From: Colimorpha sp045222295
Lineage (GTDB): Bacteria; Bacteroidota; Bacteroidia; Bacteroidales; P3
Assembly: GCA_045222295.1 (NCBI GenBank)
Contig: JBGUXP010000011.1
Location: forward strand, 62,001-126,000
Reading direction: 5' to 3'
Length of the DNA: 64,000 bases
Shown: positions 53,825-61,886 of the stretch, in pieces
Layout: every line of letters begins with the position of its first letter
How positions within the stretch are numbered: the stretch's first letter is position 1
Translations under genes and position numbers: made by a program
The notes under the pieces: generated by a model
Told to the model about the DNA's origin: nothing
Databases searched by the model: none
What the model saw: the letters and a program-made list of their open reading frames with translations, nothing else

Positions 53825-54765
53825 ACATCAATAATCTTGTCCGCAAGCACGGCGGCGAGTTTATACTTTGATTCTACGGTCCATCCCGCCACATGGGGCG
53901 TCAGCACCGTGCGTGGCGACTGCATCAGGTAGCGCATCGATGCCGGCACGTCCCCCAGGCCGTCGGCCTGCATATTTTCATACTCAAGCACATCCAAGGC
54001 AGCGCCTAGAACCTTACCACTCTCCAGCCCTGCCACCAGCGCCTCAGTATCCACCACCGCCCCTCGGGCGGTATTGATAAGGTAGAACGGCTTGGCCATG
54101 GCAGCAATAAAGCCAGTGTCAAGGTAATGGCGCGTTTCCTTCGTCAACGGCACATGGAAACTCACTATATCAGCCTCAGCCTGTAGTTCCTCAAGAGAGA
54201 CTGGTTGGGGAGCCTGAAGCTCACTAAGGACTTTAAGGTCCCTAGAGTCTTTAATGTCATAAAAAAATATTCTGCAGCCGAATCCACCGAGCCGCTGGGC
54301 GAAAGCCTGCCCCATATTGCCGAAACCGATGATACCAATGGTCTTCCCCTTGATTTCCAAACCTCGGTTGGCCTCGCGCTGCCACAAGCCGCGACGCACC
54401 TCGGCGTCAGCACATGCAATATTATTGAAGAGTGCAAGCAACAGTCCCACAGCATGCTCGCCCACGGCGTCGCGGTTGCCTTCGGGCGAGTTAAGGCAGC
54501 GGATGCCATGAGCCTCGGCATAGTCCACATCGATAGTCTCCATGCCTGCCCCTACCCTGCCAATACAGCGCAACGACGACACCCGGTCAACAAAGGCACT
54601 GTCGATTACCACCTTACTCCTTACCACCAGTCCTTCGCAGCCTTGCGCGGCCTCAACCAGACTCTCATAGTCATGGTCGGGTTCCACGCTGACCTCAAAG
54701 CCAGCCTCTCGCAAACGCTGCGGAAGCACCTCATGCGTCCTGTCCGATACAAGTATCTTTTTCAC
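53812..54765 (-). CDS. D-2-hydroxyacid dehydrogenase (SerA-like)
   Basis: This 317-residue protein has the Rossmann loop IGIIGFGNMGQAFAQRLGGF, the Arg in INTARGAVVDTEALV, and the catalytic His in LTPHVAGWT. The N-terminal strand pattern and LRCIGRVGAGMETIDVDYAE fit phosphoglycerate-dehydrogenase-like enzymes, but there is no ACT domain. The substrate is not certain. Residues about 169-183 (KDSRDLKVLSELQAPQ) are encoded by a short repeat of CTTTAAGG type DNA. Lies 16 bp after DUF3109 in the opposite reading order. Confidence 0.85.
   Translation of the reverse strand: MKKILVSDRTHEVLPQRLREAGFEVSVEPDHDYESLVEAAQGCEGLVVRSKVVIDSAFVDRVSSLRCIGRVGAGMETIDVDYAEAHGIRCLNSPEGNRDAVGEHAVGLLLALFNNIACADAEVRRGLWQREANRGLEIKGKTIGIIGFGNMGQAFAQRLGGFGCRIFFYDIKDSRDLKVLSELQAPQPVSLEELQAEADIVSFHVPLTKETRHYLDTGFIAAMAKPFYLINTARGAVVDTEALVAGLESGKVLGAALDVLEYENMQADGLGDVPASMRYLMQSPRTVLTPHVAGWTVESKYKLAAVLADKIIDVLSD
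54218..54260. repeat. Short repeat (ACTTTAAGG type) inside the dehydrogenase gene
   Basis: AGGACTTTAAGGTCCCTAGA followed by GTCTTTAATG contains nested palindromes and three ACTTTAA/TCTTTAA units in frame. Confidence 0.5.
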
Positions 54766-54791
54766 TTAAAAACTTAACACTTAACACTAAT
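54764..54791. repeat. 7-bp repeat between the dehydrogenase and K+ channel genes
   Basis: CACTTAAAAACTTAACACTT followed by AACACTAA: about three heptamers. The two genes are separated by 21 bp made wholly of this repeat. Confidence 0.75.
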
Positions 54792-55752
54792 TTTTTATCG
54801 CCTCATTCTCTTCGTCATAATCACTCAACACAGAGTTCTGTCTGCGGCTGGGACGAGGATTCTTATACTCTCTCATCGTCTCACCGGCCACAATACCCGT
54901 AGGAACTGCTATAATACTGTAACCCAGAAGCATCACCAGCACCGACAGGAAGCGGCCCGCCGAGGTCACCGGCACCACGTCTCCGTAGCCCACCGTAGTG
55001 ATGGTCACCACAGCCCAATAGATGCCCGTTGGAATGCTCTTGAAGGCCAGATTTACCTCACTCTCAAACGTGTACATCATCGTTCCTAGAATCACTGCCG
55101 CAACCAACATAAACATCATGAATATCAAAATCTTGATGGCACTGGCGCGTAAGGCGTCCAAAAGGCGGAAAGCCTCCATTTGGAAACGCTGTAGCCTGAA
55201 GATACGGAAGATACGCATCACCCTCAGTAACCGCAACACCGTCAACGCCTGTGTTGTCGGTATCAGGATACTCAAGTAAGCAGGGAATATCGACAGGAAA
55301 TCAATCACTCCCCAGAATGACAGGATATACTTCCTTGGATGCTTCAGACAGTAGATACGTAAATAATATTCAAAGGTAAAGACGATGGTAAAGACCCATT
55401 CCAGCGACTTCACCAGCCAGTATGAGAGAGACTGCTGGACTCCCGAGGTCATCGTGTCGGTAGAACCCCACACACTGTCAAATACCAGCAGGATAATATT
55501 GGCCACGATAAGCACCAACAGCCACACATCGAAACGCTTGCCGGCAGACGTATCGCTCTTGAAGATAATCTCGAAAATCTGCTTCTTCGTCAGCGTGCGG
55601 TACCGCTTAGGCATCAGCCATTCGAAGAGTATCTTGTGCATCACCTTTCCGATAGCGCCAAAGAAACGGCTCGCCCATCTCGCGTAGTCCACCTTCGAAA
55701 GCCATTTCCTCACGCGCCAGAAGGCATTCACAATATTATCTTTGATATTCAT
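54787..55752 (-). CDS. Six-helix voltage-gated-type K+ channel
   Basis: This 321-residue protein has six hydrophobic segments. The S4-like helix is LRLLRVMRIFRIFRLQRF with regularly spaced Arg. The pore has TTVGYGDVVP, the potassium selectivity filter, between S5 and S6. It is an inner-membrane ion channel. ATG 55752 is preceded by AGAAGG, a good ribosome binding site; a GTG 12 bp earlier is less likely. No cytoplasmic ligand-binding domain is visible in the short C-terminus. Confidence 0.9.
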   Translation of the reverse strand: MNIKDNIVNAFWRVRKWLSKVDYARWASRFFGAIGKVMHKILFEWLMPKRYRTLTKKQIFEIIFKSDTSAGKRFDVWLLVLIVANIILLVFDSVWGSTDTMTSGVQQSLSYWLVKSLEWVFTIVFTFEYYLRIYCLKHPRKYILSFWGVIDFLSIFPAYLSILIPTTQALTVLRLLRVMRIFRIFRLQRFQMEAFRLLDALRASAIKILIFMMFMLVAAVILGTMMYTFESEVNLAFKSIPTGIYWAVVTITTVGYGDVVPVTSAGRFLSVLVMLLGYSIIAVPTGIVAGETMREYKNPRPSRRQNSVLSDYDEENEAIKN

Positions 55753-55755
55753 CCT

Positions 55756-55777
55756 TCTAAACACTAAACACTTTCCC
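55756..55777. repeat. 7-bp repeat (CTAAACA) between the channel and M16 genes
   Basis: TCTAAACACTAAACACTTTC: about three heptamers directly over the M16 stop codon. Confidence 0.7.
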
Positions 55778-57032
55778 TAATTATCAACATATTCTCATGT
55801 TCATTGCAGAATATTCTGCTTGCCGCCAGCTGCACCTCCTCTGGCGTCACTCTCCGATAAGCCTCAGTCTCGGTGTTCGCCAAGTCAGTGTGTCCCAACC
55901 AGGTATAATGACACAGCGAGAAGGCACGGTCAGCCGCCTTGTACTGCGAATAGACGAAAGTGCTCTCAAACTTATTCTGCACTTTATCAAGCTCTTCCTG
56001 TAACAATCCGCTATCCGCCAACGAGTATGCCTCTTCCCTCAGCGCATCGGTCACCTCGTCGACATCCACACCCGGCAGCACCTTGGCACTCAGTACCATC
56101 AGTCCTGGACCCGCCTCACCACTGATATAGGCATCGGCCTCCGACACCAACCGTCCTGGACGCACAATCTTATTGTAGATGCGGCTCGAGCTGCCATTGC
56201 TCAGCACATCGCTCACCAGGTCGCTGGCGCGGAAATCCTTATCGAAATGGCTGCACATCGGCCACGCCAGATAGACAGCTTCTACCGGCACTTCACGTCT
56301 GATTTCCAACATTCTTGCCTCCTTTTGTTCGGGCTCGGCTGGATACATACGCTCCCTTGCAAAACATCTTTCTACGGTTGAACCACCGGCATCTGGCCGA
56401 CCTGTAACGCCCCATATCTCACATACCTTTTCAATCATCTCCTCATGCTTCAGCGGCGCAGCCACAGCCAATATCGCATTGTCCGGACGATAGAACCGCT
56501 CATGGAAGTTCTGGACATCCTCCAGCGTTGCCTCGCTGACATGGCGTATGTCGGCCCCGATGGTCGCCCAGCGATAGGGATGCTCCTTATAGCACAACGG
56601 CCTTAAGTTCAGCCACACATCTCCATAGGGCTGGTTCATATAGCGCTGGTTATACTCCTCAGTCACCACCCGCTGCTGCACAGCCAACGCCTTGGCATTC
56701 AGCGCCAAGCTCTCCATGCGGTCGGCCTCGAGCATCAAGGCTGTGGTAAGCCCCTCAAGGGGCACTGTAAGGTAGTAGTTCGTATAGTCATTATTCGTGA
56801 AAGCATTGCTGTCGCCTCCTAACGATGACACCACAGCATCGAAGTCTGGAACCCTCTCGGTGCCGCCGAACATCAAATGTTCAAACAAATGCGCAAAGCC
56901 CGTCCGCTGCGGTTCCTCATCGCGCGCTCCCACATTGTAGAGCACGTTGACCGTCGCCAACGGCGTATCCCACGCCTCGTGCGTTAACAACGTCAACCCA
57001 TTGGATAATATGCACTTCCGATAATCAATCAT
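55764..57032 (-). CDS. M16 family zinc metallopeptidase
   Basis: This 422-residue protein has the inverted zinc motif AHLFEHLMFGGTERV (H-x-x-E-H) near residue 46 and the distal Glu in EEYNQRYMNQPYG. The C-terminal half (EAVYLAWPMCSHFDKDFRAS, SNGSSSRIYNKIVR) is the non-catalytic pair domain. These are processing peptidases or pitrilysin-like enzymes; in Bacteroidota many are periplasmic, but this one has no signal peptide from ATG 57032. The start is fixed by the promoter at 57047-57054; an upstream ATG at 57128 lies before the promoter. Confidence 0.9.
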   Translation of the reverse strand: MIDYRKCILSNGLTLLTHEAWDTPLATVNVLYNVGARDEEPQRTGFAHLFEHLMFGGTERVPDFDAVVSSLGGDSNAFTNNDYTNYYLTVPLEGLTTALMLEADRMESLALNAKALAVQQRVVTEEYNQRYMNQPYGDVWLNLRPLCYKEHPYRWATIGADIRHVSEATLEDVQNFHERFYRPDNAILAVAAPLKHEEMIEKVCEIWGVTGRPDAGGSTVERCFARERMYPAEPEQKEARMLEIRREVPVEAVYLAWPMCSHFDKDFRASDLVSDVLSNGSSSRIYNKIVRPGRLVSEADAYISGEAGPGLMVLSAKVLPGVDVDEVTDALREEAYSLADSGLLQEELDKVQNKFESTFVYSQYKAADRAFSLCHYTWLGHTDLANTETEAYRRVTPEEVQLAASRIFCNEHENMLIIRESV

Positions 57033-57046
57033 AAAAATACAAACTG

Positions 57047-57054
57047 CAAAGATA
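57047..57054 (-). promoter_or_regulatory. -7 promoter element for the M16 gene
   Basis: On the minus strand this reads TATCTTTG followed by CA, 15 bp before ATG 57032. Confidence 0.78.
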
Positions 57055-57149
57055 CATTTTTTTTTCGATATACAGAAAACAAAACACCAACCTCTCAATT
57101 GGCAACCGTTAACAGATATTAAACACACACACCCTGACGCACCCCATCA

Positions 57150-57203
57150 TCTCCTACCACGGTAGGAGTTGGTTAGGAGTTGATAAGGAGATGGTAAGTA
57201 GTT
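57150..57203. repeat. Dispersed intergenic repeat (TAGGAGTTGG family), copy 2
   Basis: CTCCTACCACGGTAGGAGTT then GGTTAGGAGTTGATAAGGAG and ATGGTAAG. In inverted orientation this matches 25884-25925 over about 38 bp with one or two changes. The CTCCTAC-CACG-GTAGGAG part is itself a hairpin. Confidence 0.8.
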
Positions 57204-57236
57204 TATTTCTCTCAGGTACTTTGCATTAGATAAAAA

Positions 57237-57268
57237 AAAGGGCACCCTTTGCGCAAAGGGTGCCCGAA
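57237..57268 (-). terminator. Terminator after the alcohol dehydrogenase gene
   Basis: GGGCACCCTTT-GCGC-AAAGGGTGCCC is an 11-bp stem followed on the minus strand by eight T. It lies about 49 bp after the minus-strand stop codon. Confidence 0.9.
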
Positions 57269-57313
57269 GGGAATTTTTCTGCTAGAAAATTAACTCAACA
57301 AGTGTTAAAATCA

Positions 57314-58480
57314 TCACATACTTTCGCGAAGGATTGCCACCACCTCGTTGCGGGTCAGGGTGCGGTAACCGACGGGAAGGATGAGAACAGCATCGGCGAC
57401 CTGATTGAGGTTTTCTTCTGTGACACCCAGCTCGCGGCTGTGCATCACCACGCCGATTTCTTGCATCCATTCTTCGAGGTTCTTGAGGCCTTCGATGGCC
57501 ACCAGCTCGTCACTCTTGCCCTCAGGGCACACGCCCCAGACATTCTTGGCGAAGCGGACAAACTGGTGCAATCCGTCGTGCATCACATGGCGGTAGTAAG
57601 GCAATGATACAGAAGCAAGTGTCATGCCGTGAGTAGCGTCGGTGACGAGGCCGATGGCGTGACCTATCTGGTGCACCTCCCAGTCGCCGCCCTTGCCGCA
57701 TTTCAGCAAGCTGTTGAGGGCCCAGGTGGCGGTCCACATGATGTTAGCGCGAGCCTCGTAGTCCTGCGGGTTTTTAGCAGCGATGCGGCTGCTGTGGATG
57801 AGCGAGCGCATGAGGCCCTCGATGATATAGTCTGTGGTGCAGTCGGCCGTGCCGGCAAAATACTGCTCCATGAGATGACTCATGATATCGAAGAACCCTG
57901 CAACCATCTGGTACTGAGGAACCGTCATGGTGAAGCACGGATTGAGGATAGCAAACCGGGGAAAGAGAGCGGGACCGAAGACCTTGCCACGTTTGAAGCC
58001 TTCCTTGCGATTGGTGATGACGCTGCCGCCATTCATCTCGCTTCCGGTACCCACCATGGTAAGCACGGCACCAATGGCCAAGGTCTTGCAGCTGGGAACG
58101 TCCTGATTGACCCAGTATTTCTGCCAGGCATCCTCCTCACAATAGACTGAGGCCGAGACCGCTTTGGCATAGTCGATGGTCGAACCTCCGCCCACGGCGA
58201 GGATAAGGTCGACATGGTTGTCGCGCACCCGCCGACAGCCTTCGAGAACCTTCTCATAGGTGGGATTGGGCATCACACCGGCATCCTCGACAACAGTCTT
58301 GCCGGTCTCCCGGAGGGTCTTGACGACAGCATCATAGATACCGTTCTTTTTTATCGAACCTCCGCCGTAGCTGAGCATCACAACGGGGCCGTAGTTCTTC
58401 AATTCTTCCGCAAGATGACCCATGGCCTCCTCGCCAAAATAAAGTTTTGTAGGATTGTGAAATTTAAAGTTGCCTTGCAT
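57314..58480 (-). CDS. Iron-containing alcohol dehydrogenase (BdhA/YqhD-like)
   Basis: This 388-residue protein has FHNPTKLYFGEEAMGHLAEE, VVMLSYGGGSIKKNGIYDAV, LILAVGGGSTIDYAKAVSAS, and metal ligands in the stretch FFDIMSHLMEQYFAG and THGMTLASVSLPYYRHVM. It matches the NADPH-dependent butanol dehydrogenase group. It likely reduces aldehydes. It has its own promoter (58517-58524) and terminator. Confidence 0.92.
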   Translation of the reverse strand: MQGNFKFHNPTKLYFGEEAMGHLAEELKNYGPVVMLSYGGGSIKKNGIYDAVVKTLRETGKTVVEDAGVMPNPTYEKVLEGCRRVRDNHVDLILAVGGGSTIDYAKAVSASVYCEEDAWQKYWVNQDVPSCKTLAIGAVLTMVGTGSEMNGGSVITNRKEGFKRGKVFGPALFPRFAILNPCFTMTVPQYQMVAGFFDIMSHLMEQYFAGTADCTTDYIIEGLMRSLIHSSRIAAKNPQDYEARANIMWTATWALNSLLKCGKGGDWEVHQIGHAIGLVTDATHGMTLASVSLPYYRHVMHDGLHQFVRFAKNVWGVCPEGKSDELVAIEGLKNLEEWMQEIGVVMHSRELGVTEENLNQVADAVLILPVGYRTLTRNEVVAILRESM

Positions 58481-58516
58481 AATTTTTGCGTTTATTTTTC
58501 GTTATTTATTAAAATG

Positions 58517-58524
58517 CAAAAATA
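58517..58524 (-). promoter_or_regulatory. -7 promoter element for the alcohol dehydrogenase gene
   Basis: On the minus strand this reads TATTTTTG followed by CA, 37 bp before ATG 58480. Confidence 0.72.
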
Positions 58525-58559
58525 CATTTTTTTTCTTATCAAGAGAAAAAAAATTAAAA

Positions 58560-61115
58560 ATGAAGAAAACCATCATTCTATTGGCAACTTTGCTCTGTGC
58601 CGTCGCAGGAAACGTAACGGCACAGCAGATAGTGCCTAGCCTAACGGGCACCGACTTCTGGATGGCCTTTCTTCCCAATATGGCATCTAATAGTGTACGT
58701 TCTCTGATGATTGCCTCTGAAGAAGACTGCACTGTGCACATTGAGAATTCCAGCCACACATGGGACATTACGGTGGCAATAGAGGCAAACCTGATGGTGC
58801 AAGTGCCAGTTCCTGACAACAGCACATTGCCACAAAGTGTTGATGAACAATATAGCGGAAGTTGGCATATTACCGCCAGCGCACCTATTATTGTCTATGC
58901 CTCCAACTTTGCCAATGCGAGCCATGACATGAGCGCAATACTTCCCACCGCCACTCTGCGTCAAGATTATATAACACAGACATACGCCAGCAGTCTCTTT
59001 GGCCAAGAGGTATCTATAGTGGCACCCTACGACAGCACTTCTGTACAAATAATTCTTGCCGAGGATGTGTCCGACAATAGCAGCGAATTAATCCATCATG
59101 CCGGCGATACCTTACACGTCATGCTCATGCGAGGTATAGTTTACCTAATGAGTTCCAATTACGTTTATTATAATTATAACATATTCCCTGCAGGTCTTTG
59201 TGGCGCTCGCATCCATGCCTCAAAGCCCGTGGCCGTGTTCCAGGGCCACCAATGCGCCTTTATTCCTTCCAATGCCCATGCTTGTGACCATATCTATGAA
59301 CAATGCATCCCCACCGACTACTGGGGGCAACATTTTATCGTTATGCCTACCACCGAAAGAAGTCTTCAGGAGAGAAATACGGGAGCAAGTTATATAGGAG
59401 ATATGGTAAAAGTGACAGCCCGCGAAAACAATTGTATTGTGACCATTGACGGGAATGACACTGCAACTCTCTCCCGCGGCGATTCCTACACATTTATTGT
59501 GACTAATCATGCCCCTGTAATCTCATCCAACAATCCTCCACGAGATACGTTCGACATCTACCAGTCCGATGCCCTGTTTGTCAATACTTCAACACCTGCT
59601 ATGGTGTGCTTTTATATCAGTGGCATCAGTTACGGAGGGACTCCTGGCGATCCCGCTTCTGTTATCATCCCTCCCATTGAACAAGGTATTGGACACACCA
59701 TTGCTGCCGTCTATAACACCACCCTCACCCAAAGCCATCACATCAACATTGTGGCATCCAATGCCGATGCGCCTTTGGTGACAATCGATGGTCAAAATAT
59801 AGCTTCTGCCTTTGTCGCCACTGCCGAGGGCTATAGCTGGGCACGCATCATTGCCGACACTGGTACGCATGTCATTGATGCCGACACAGGACGTTTCCTC
59901 GCCACTTTCTACGGCCTCGGATGGGCAGAGAGTTATGCCTATATAGCGGGTATGGCTGTACGCAGTGCCGACTACGATGTGCATGCCAACCGACACTCAC
60001 TGTGCCCGGGAGACACAGTGTCTATCACCGTTAAACTGAACGAGGAAGGTCTTGGAACACGGTGGTTCGCCGATGGGCAAACTATCGGTGACAACATCGA
60101 CACCCTAAGTCTAGCCTTCGACAGCGTAGGGCGTCACCAGGTAACCATCGTCATCACGCCAGTGGGTGACACTGTGTGGGAAATACTTACCGTCCACCCA
60201 GCCTATTCTTCACATAGCACAGATACCATTTGTCTGGGAGATAGTCTACAATGGCAAGGAGAGTTTCTAACACTTGGCGGGCTCTATATCGATTCGATGC
60301 TTTCTATCAACGGATGTGACTCAGTAGAATCGCTTCAGCTTGACATTTTTGGTGTGCCACATCCCCTGTTTACCCTTAAGACGGACTGCGAGAACTACCA
60401 TTACAGTATATTCGGAAGCATTGCCGGCGACACCACAGGCTATATGCTTTCGTGGCAGGCGACACCTCCCGATAATGACCTTGAAGGGCAACCATGGGAC
60501 AGTCTCTATTTGTCGCCCTTACAAACAACGGAGTACAACATTCATATTGATGGACATTGTCCTTACGACACCTCTTTTACATTACATCCTATTCAATGGC
60601 CTCAAGCCGCTCTGACGGTACGCCCGGAACAGTTAAGCATTGAAAATCCCACCTTTGAGGCCTATGATCAAAGTCTCAATGCCGACAGTCGGCGCTGGTG
60701 GATTGACGGAGTGCATGCTGGTGAGGAACCCATTCTCCGCCACAGAGCCGACATTTTCGCCGATAGTGTGTTGCTTACGCTGGTAGCCTTCAACCAGTCG
60801 TGTGCCGACACCCTTCGACACACGCTTCCCATCAGGCACGTCACAGCATGGGCTCCCAATGTCTTCACCCCCGATGGCGAGAGCAACAAGCATTTCCAAG
60901 TGGTAATTAATGAGGGGGTAACCGAGGAACTATATATTTACAACCGTAATGGAATGCTGGTGGCGCATATCGTCGGCTCCGATGCACACTGGGACGGCAC
61001 CCATGAAGGCGAACCTTGTTCACAGGGAACTTATGTCTGGCACCTACGCTACCGTCGCAACGACCTTCCCGAATCTTTGCAGACCCTTACTGGCACAATC
61101 ACTCTTTTGCGCTAA
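58560..61115 (+). CDS. T9SS type B cargo protein with IgGFc-binding-like N-terminus
   Basis: This 851-residue protein has a signal peptide (MKKTIILLATLLCAVAGNVT). The N-terminal 430 residues begin SLTGTDFWMAFLPN and contain FQGHQCAFIPSNAHACDHIY, as in IgGFc-binding-like domains found in Bacteroidota surface proteins. The middle has Cys-bearing beta domains (ICLGDSLQWQGEFLTLGGLY). The last 90 residues are a gliding-motility-type C-terminal domain: WAPNVFTPDGESNKHFQV, LYIYNRNGMLV, HWDGTHEGEPCSQGTYVWHL. That is the type B sorting signal for the type IX secretion system. The protein is therefore probably exported to the surface. Confidence 0.88.
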   Translation: MKKTIILLATLLCAVAGNVTAQQIVPSLTGTDFWMAFLPNMASNSVRSLMIASEEDCTVHIENSSHTWDITVAIEANLMVQVPVPDNSTLPQSVDEQYSGSWHITASAPIIVYASNFANASHDMSAILPTATLRQDYITQTYASSLFGQEVSIVAPYDSTSVQIILAEDVSDNSSELIHHAGDTLHVMLMRGIVYLMSSNYVYYNYNIFPAGLCGARIHASKPVAVFQGHQCAFIPSNAHACDHIYEQCIPTDYWGQHFIVMPTTERSLQERNTGASYIGDMVKVTARENNCIVTIDGNDTATLSRGDSYTFIVTNHAPVISSNNPPRDTFDIYQSDALFVNTSTPAMVCFYISGISYGGTPGDPASVIIPPIEQGIGHTIAAVYNTTLTQSHHINIVASNADAPLVTIDGQNIASAFVATAEGYSWARIIADTGTHVIDADTGRFLATFYGLGWAESYAYIAGMAVRSADYDVHANRHSLCPGDTVSITVKLNEEGLGTRWFADGQTIGDNIDTLSLAFDSVGRHQVTIVITPVGDTVWEILTVHPAYSSHSTDTICLGDSLQWQGEFLTLGGLYIDSMLSINGCDSVESLQLDIFGVPHPLFTLKTDCENYHYSIFGSIAGDTTGYMLSWQATPPDNDLEGQPWDSLYLSPLQTTEYNIHIDGHCPYDTSFTLHPIQWPQAALTVRPEQLSIENPTFEAYDQSLNADSRRWWIDGVHAGEEPILRHRADIFADSVLLTLVAFNQSCADTLRHTLPIRHVTAWAPNVFTPDGESNKHFQVVINEGVTEELYIYNRNGMLVAHIVGSDAHWDGTHEGEPCSQGTYVWHLRYRRNDLPESLQTLTGTITLLR

Positions 61116-61132
61116 ATTCAATATTTTTTTCG

Positions 61133-61140
61133 TATCTTTG
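61133..61140 (+). promoter_or_regulatory. -7 promoter element for the marC-like gene
   Basis: TATCTTTG followed by CA, 41 bp before ATG 61181. Confidence 0.78.
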
Positions 61141-61180
61141 CATTTCTTTTTTTATTAACTAGAAATAATAACATATTGAT

Positions 61181-61786
61181 ATGCTAGAAATTATTAACCA
61201 AATCAACTTCATCGAAATCATCAGTGCCTTCATCGTGATGTTCGCCATCATCGATATCACAGGCTCAATTCCCATCTTCATCAGCATGGAGGATAGTGGC
61301 AAACACATCAAGCCACTCTATGCCACGAGCGTAGCCCTCGGCCTCTTCCTCCTCTTCTTCTTCACCGGCGAAGCACTGTTGAACCTCTTCGGCATCGACA
61401 TTGCCTCCTTCGCTGTAGCAGGAGCTTTCATCCTGTTCCTCCTGGCCTTGGAGATGGTCATGGGACGCGAGTTTATCAAGAACGAGAGTAGCGGCTCGGG
61501 AGCCTCCATCGTTCCCGTGGCATTCCCACTCATCGCCGGACCGGGAGCCATCACGGCATTGCTCTCCCTGCGTGCCGAATACGCCACAGTCAATATCCTG
61601 CTGGCCCTGCTGCTCAACATCATCATCGACTACATCGTCATCCGCCTGCTGAAGAAGCTGCAGCGCTGGCTGGGCGACGAGGTGGTCTTCGTGCTCCGCA
61701 AGTTCTTCGGCGTCATCCTTATTGCCATCTCGGTGAAGCTCTTCGCCTCCAACTTGGCCATCGTCATCCATAACGCCAACCTGTAA
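61181..61786 (+). CDS. MarC family inner-membrane protein
   Basis: This 201-residue protein has six hydrophobic segments and the family motifs FAIIDITGSIPIFISM, AGAFILFLLALEMVMG, and IVPVAFPLIAGPGAITALLS. MarC proteins have no settled function; an early link to multiple antibiotic resistance was not upheld. Its own promoter lies at 61133-61140. Confidence 0.9.
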   Translation: MLEIINQINFIEIISAFIVMFAIIDITGSIPIFISMEDSGKHIKPLYATSVALGLFLLFFFTGEALLNLFGIDIASFAVAGAFILFLLALEMVMGREFIKNESSGSGASIVPVAFPLIAGPGAITALLSLRAEYATVNILLALLLNIIIDYIVIRLLKKLQRWLGDEVVFVLRKFFGVILIAISVKLFASNLAIVIHNANL

Positions 61787-61886
61787 AGTTTTTTTTCAAA
61801 AAAAAATTTTTTTCCGACAGAAATGCAATTTTTCCCTCGGCAAGAATACTAATAAGCATACTTTTCTTTAAAAAAATAAAAACATA